The position numbers and the translations under genes were made by a program. From JANMDU01 sp031388245 (lineage in GTDB: Bacteria > Pseudomonadota > Gammaproteobacteria > Burkholderiales > Burkholderiaceae_C): DNA of 24,506 bases. Position 1 is the first letter of the stretch. Every line of letters begins with the position of its first letter. Below, piece by piece: positions 23,003-24,506 of this stretch. The stretch is taken from NCBI GenBank assembly GCA_031388245.1, contig JANNED010000333.1:1-24506 (forward strand), in the 5' to 3' direction. Under the pieces are notes generated by a model, which made no database searches, was not told where the DNA came from, and was given only the letters and a program-made list of their open reading frames with translations.

Positions 23003-23737
23003 TCAGACAGCTCGCCACACCCCATCCACCAGCAGCTCATGCGGCGCAAAATTCGCTTTGTAAGTCATCTTGGGGCTGGCCTCGATCCAGTAGCCCAAAT
23101 ACACATGCGCCAAACGGAGCTCACGCGCTTGCGCGATTTGCCACAGGATGCAGTATGTGCCGTAAGCCGCGCCTGCATCCGGCTCATAAAACGTATAAAC
23201 CGCTGAAATACCCACCGAGAGCACATCCAAAATCGCGACGATTTTTAGAGCGCCCAGCGCATTGCCAACACCGGGCTCCCGAAACTCCACCATGCGCGAA
23301 TTCACGCGGCTTTGCAGCAAAAACTGGGTGTATTGATCGATGCTGTCGTGATCCATGCCGCCGCCGGCATGCCGGCCATTTTGGTAGCGCAAATACAGCT
23401 GGTAATGCTCGGCCACAAAGCCCAGCTTCAGCACACGTACTTCTAGGTCAGCATGCCGTTTTTGCGCTCGCTTTTGGCTGCGCGTGGGCTCAAAATCCGC
23501 CACCTTCACCCTCAAAGGCACGCAGGCTTTGCAGCCATCGCAATACGGCCGGTAGGTGAACATCCCGCTGCGCCGAAAGCCTCGCGCCACCAGCTCTGAA
23601 TACGCTTCGTTGTGAATCAAATGGCTGGGCGTGGCCACTTGGCTGCGCGCCACGTTGTCTGGCAGATAGCTGCACGGATAGGGCGCCGTGGCGTAAAACT
23701 GCAAAGTCTGAAGCGGAAGATCCAAAAGCTGCGTCAT
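23003..23737 (-). CDS. bpt: Aspartate/glutamate leucyltransferase (Bpt, N-degron pathway)
   Basis: 244 residues, the normal Bpt length. It transfers leucine from Leu-tRNA to N-terminal Asp or Glu of proteins, marking them for ClpAP. The family signature is complete: PYPCSYLP with Cys22, YRPYCDGCKACVPLRVKVADFEPTRSQ with Cys66, Cys69 and Cys72, and the C-terminal YLGYWIEASPKMTYKANFAPHE. The start ATG overlaps the aat stop (ATGA at 23734-23737). The pairing with aat places both N-degron transferases in one operon. Confidence 0.96.
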   Translation of the reverse strand: MTQLLDLPLQTLQFYATAPYPCSYLPDNVARSQVATPSHLIHNEAYSELVARGFRRSGMFTYRPYCDGCKACVPLRVKVADFEPTRSQKRAQKRHADLEVRVLKLGFVAEHYQLYLRYQNGRHAGGGMDHDSIDQYTQFLLQSRVNSRMVEFREPGVGNALGALKIVAILDVLSVGISAVYTFYEPDAGAAYGTYCILWQIAQARELRLAHVYLGYWIEASPKMTYKANFAPHELLVDGVWRAV

Positions 23738-24506
23738 GGTTTGCTGCGGAGCGGTGGGAAAGCCGGCGTTGGTGATGGCGTGGTGGTTTCGGTGGAGGCC
23801 GCTGTGCTAAGGCGTGCATCCAAGCATTTCCATTCTACGGAATTCATCTGCCAAAGCAGCGGTTTTTTTGACGCTTCGCGACTGACGTGTTCGCAAAAAG
23901 CGGCGCGTGGCATTTCTTTTGCGCCAAGGGATGCCAGATGCGTGGTGTTTTGCTGGCAATCGATGATGGATGCACCTTGCCCAAGGCAGAGCGCCACCAA
24001 GGCGCAAAGCGCGATTTTCGAGGCATCGGTCGCGTGGGCAAACATCGATTCACCAAACACCGCGCCGCCCAGCGCTGTGCAATACAGGCCGCCCACGAGC
24101 TCGCTGTTTTTCCAAGTCTCGATGCTGTGCGCCAAACCCGCTTTGTGCAGCGCGATGTAGGCCGCTTGCATCTCGGGCAAGATCCATGTGCCGCCTTGGC
24201 CGTCCCTCGGGGAGCTCGCGCAAGCGGCAATCACAGCCGCAAAATCATGGTCAATCCGCACCTCGCAGCCCGGCGTGCGCAGAAAATTTTGCAAGCTTTT
24301 GCGCAAGCTTCGATGCAACTTGAAATCCGTCACGTGCAGCACCATGCGCGGATCCGGGCTCCACCAAAGAATCGGCTGGCCTGCGCTGTACCAAGGAAAA
24401 ACGCCATGCGCATAAGCTTTTTGTAGGGTGGCCACTTCCAAATCCCCGCCGCCCGCCAGCAGCCCCGGCGCAGGATCAGCTTGACGCCAAGCCAGCGCCA
24501 CAGGCG
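23734..24506 (-). CDS. aat: Leucyl/phenylalanyl-tRNA--protein transferase, 5' truncated by the window
   Basis: At least 257 residues are visible; the frame runs to the window edge. A GTG at 24501 is in frame, but family members have about 15-25 residues before the LLAGGGDL segment, so the true start probably lies outside. The enzyme adds Leu or Phe to N-terminal Lys or Arg of proteins for ClpS-ClpAP degradation. Landmarks: LAGGGDL, YAHGVFPWYSAGQPILWWSPDPRMVL, and GGLYCTALGGAVFGESMFAHATDASKIAL. The C-terminal tail beyond the usual domain is extended and rich in Thr, Ser and Pro. The stop overlaps bpt. Confidence 0.94.
   Translation of the reverse strand, partial: PVALAWRQADPAPGLLAGGGDLEVATLQKAYAHGVFPWYSAGQPILWWSPDPRMVLHVTDFKLHRSLRKSLQNFLRTPGCEVRIDHDFAAVIAACASSPRDGQGGTWILPEMQAAYIALHKAGLAHSIETWKNSELVGGLYCTALGGAVFGESMFAHATDASKIALCALVALCLGQGASIIDCQQNTTHLASLGAKEMPRAAFCEHVSREASKKPLLWQMNSVEWKCLDARLSTAASTETTTPSPTPAFPPLRSKP

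Overview
The window looks like a chromosomal segment of a betaproteobacterium, most likely Burkholderiales close to Comamonadaceae (inference). The signs are two Bug-type solute receptors without their own permeases, a TRAP-linked oxidative hexuronate locus, the lolB-ispE-tRNA-Gln-prs-rplY block, an aat-bpt pair, and short dispersed hairpin repeats of a style I associate with Comamonadaceae. Nearly every base is in a gene. The two gaps longer than 300 bases (3086-3510 and 14861-15454) are filled largely with repeats.

Layout. (1) 1-3085, plus strand: the 3' part of a Bug receptor gene, a crotonase-fold protein lacking one catalytic glutamate, and a malonyl-CoA synthetase (matB) joined by an ATGA overlap. 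(2) 3086-3510: repeat island A, with a GGGGTCAGATAC tag, an ATAGC-type repeat and a long branched palindrome. (3) 3511-7113, plus strand: a second Bug receptor, an IlvD/Edd-family sugar-acid dehydratase and an RraA-fold protein. This looks like an uptake, dehydration and possible cleavage cassette. (4) 7178-14860: a hexuronate/aldarate module. kdgD and a GntR/FCD regulator lie on the minus strand. On the plus strand are uronate dehydrogenase, an SMP-30 lactonase, a TRAP transporter (dctP, dctQ, dctM) and a talarate/galactarate dehydratase. (5) 14861-15454: repeat island B. (6) 15455-20776, minus strand: conserved housekeeping genes rplY, prs, tRNA-Gln(TTG), ispE, lolB and a large TPR protein. 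(7) 20816-24506: mutM and an SRPBCC protein on plus, then an IclR regulator, bpt and 5'-truncated aat on minus.

How the genes work together. The TRAP system probably imports a hexuronate. Udh oxidises it to an aldaro-lactone, the SMP-30 enzyme opens the lactone, the enolase-superfamily enzyme dehydrates galactarate to 5-keto-4-deoxyglucarate, and KdgD converts that to 2-oxoglutarate semialdehyde. The final semialdehyde dehydrogenase is not in the window. An identical 11-mer, TAGTTGTATGA, stands upstream of kdgD and in the gntR/udh divergent region, and is a good candidate operator for the GntR protein.

The least conventional parts are the IlvD/Edd + RraA-fold + Bug cassette, the crotonase partner of MatB, and the two related branched palindromes that flank the catabolic genes. 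All functional calls come from reading motifs and remembered family sequences; no searches were run.
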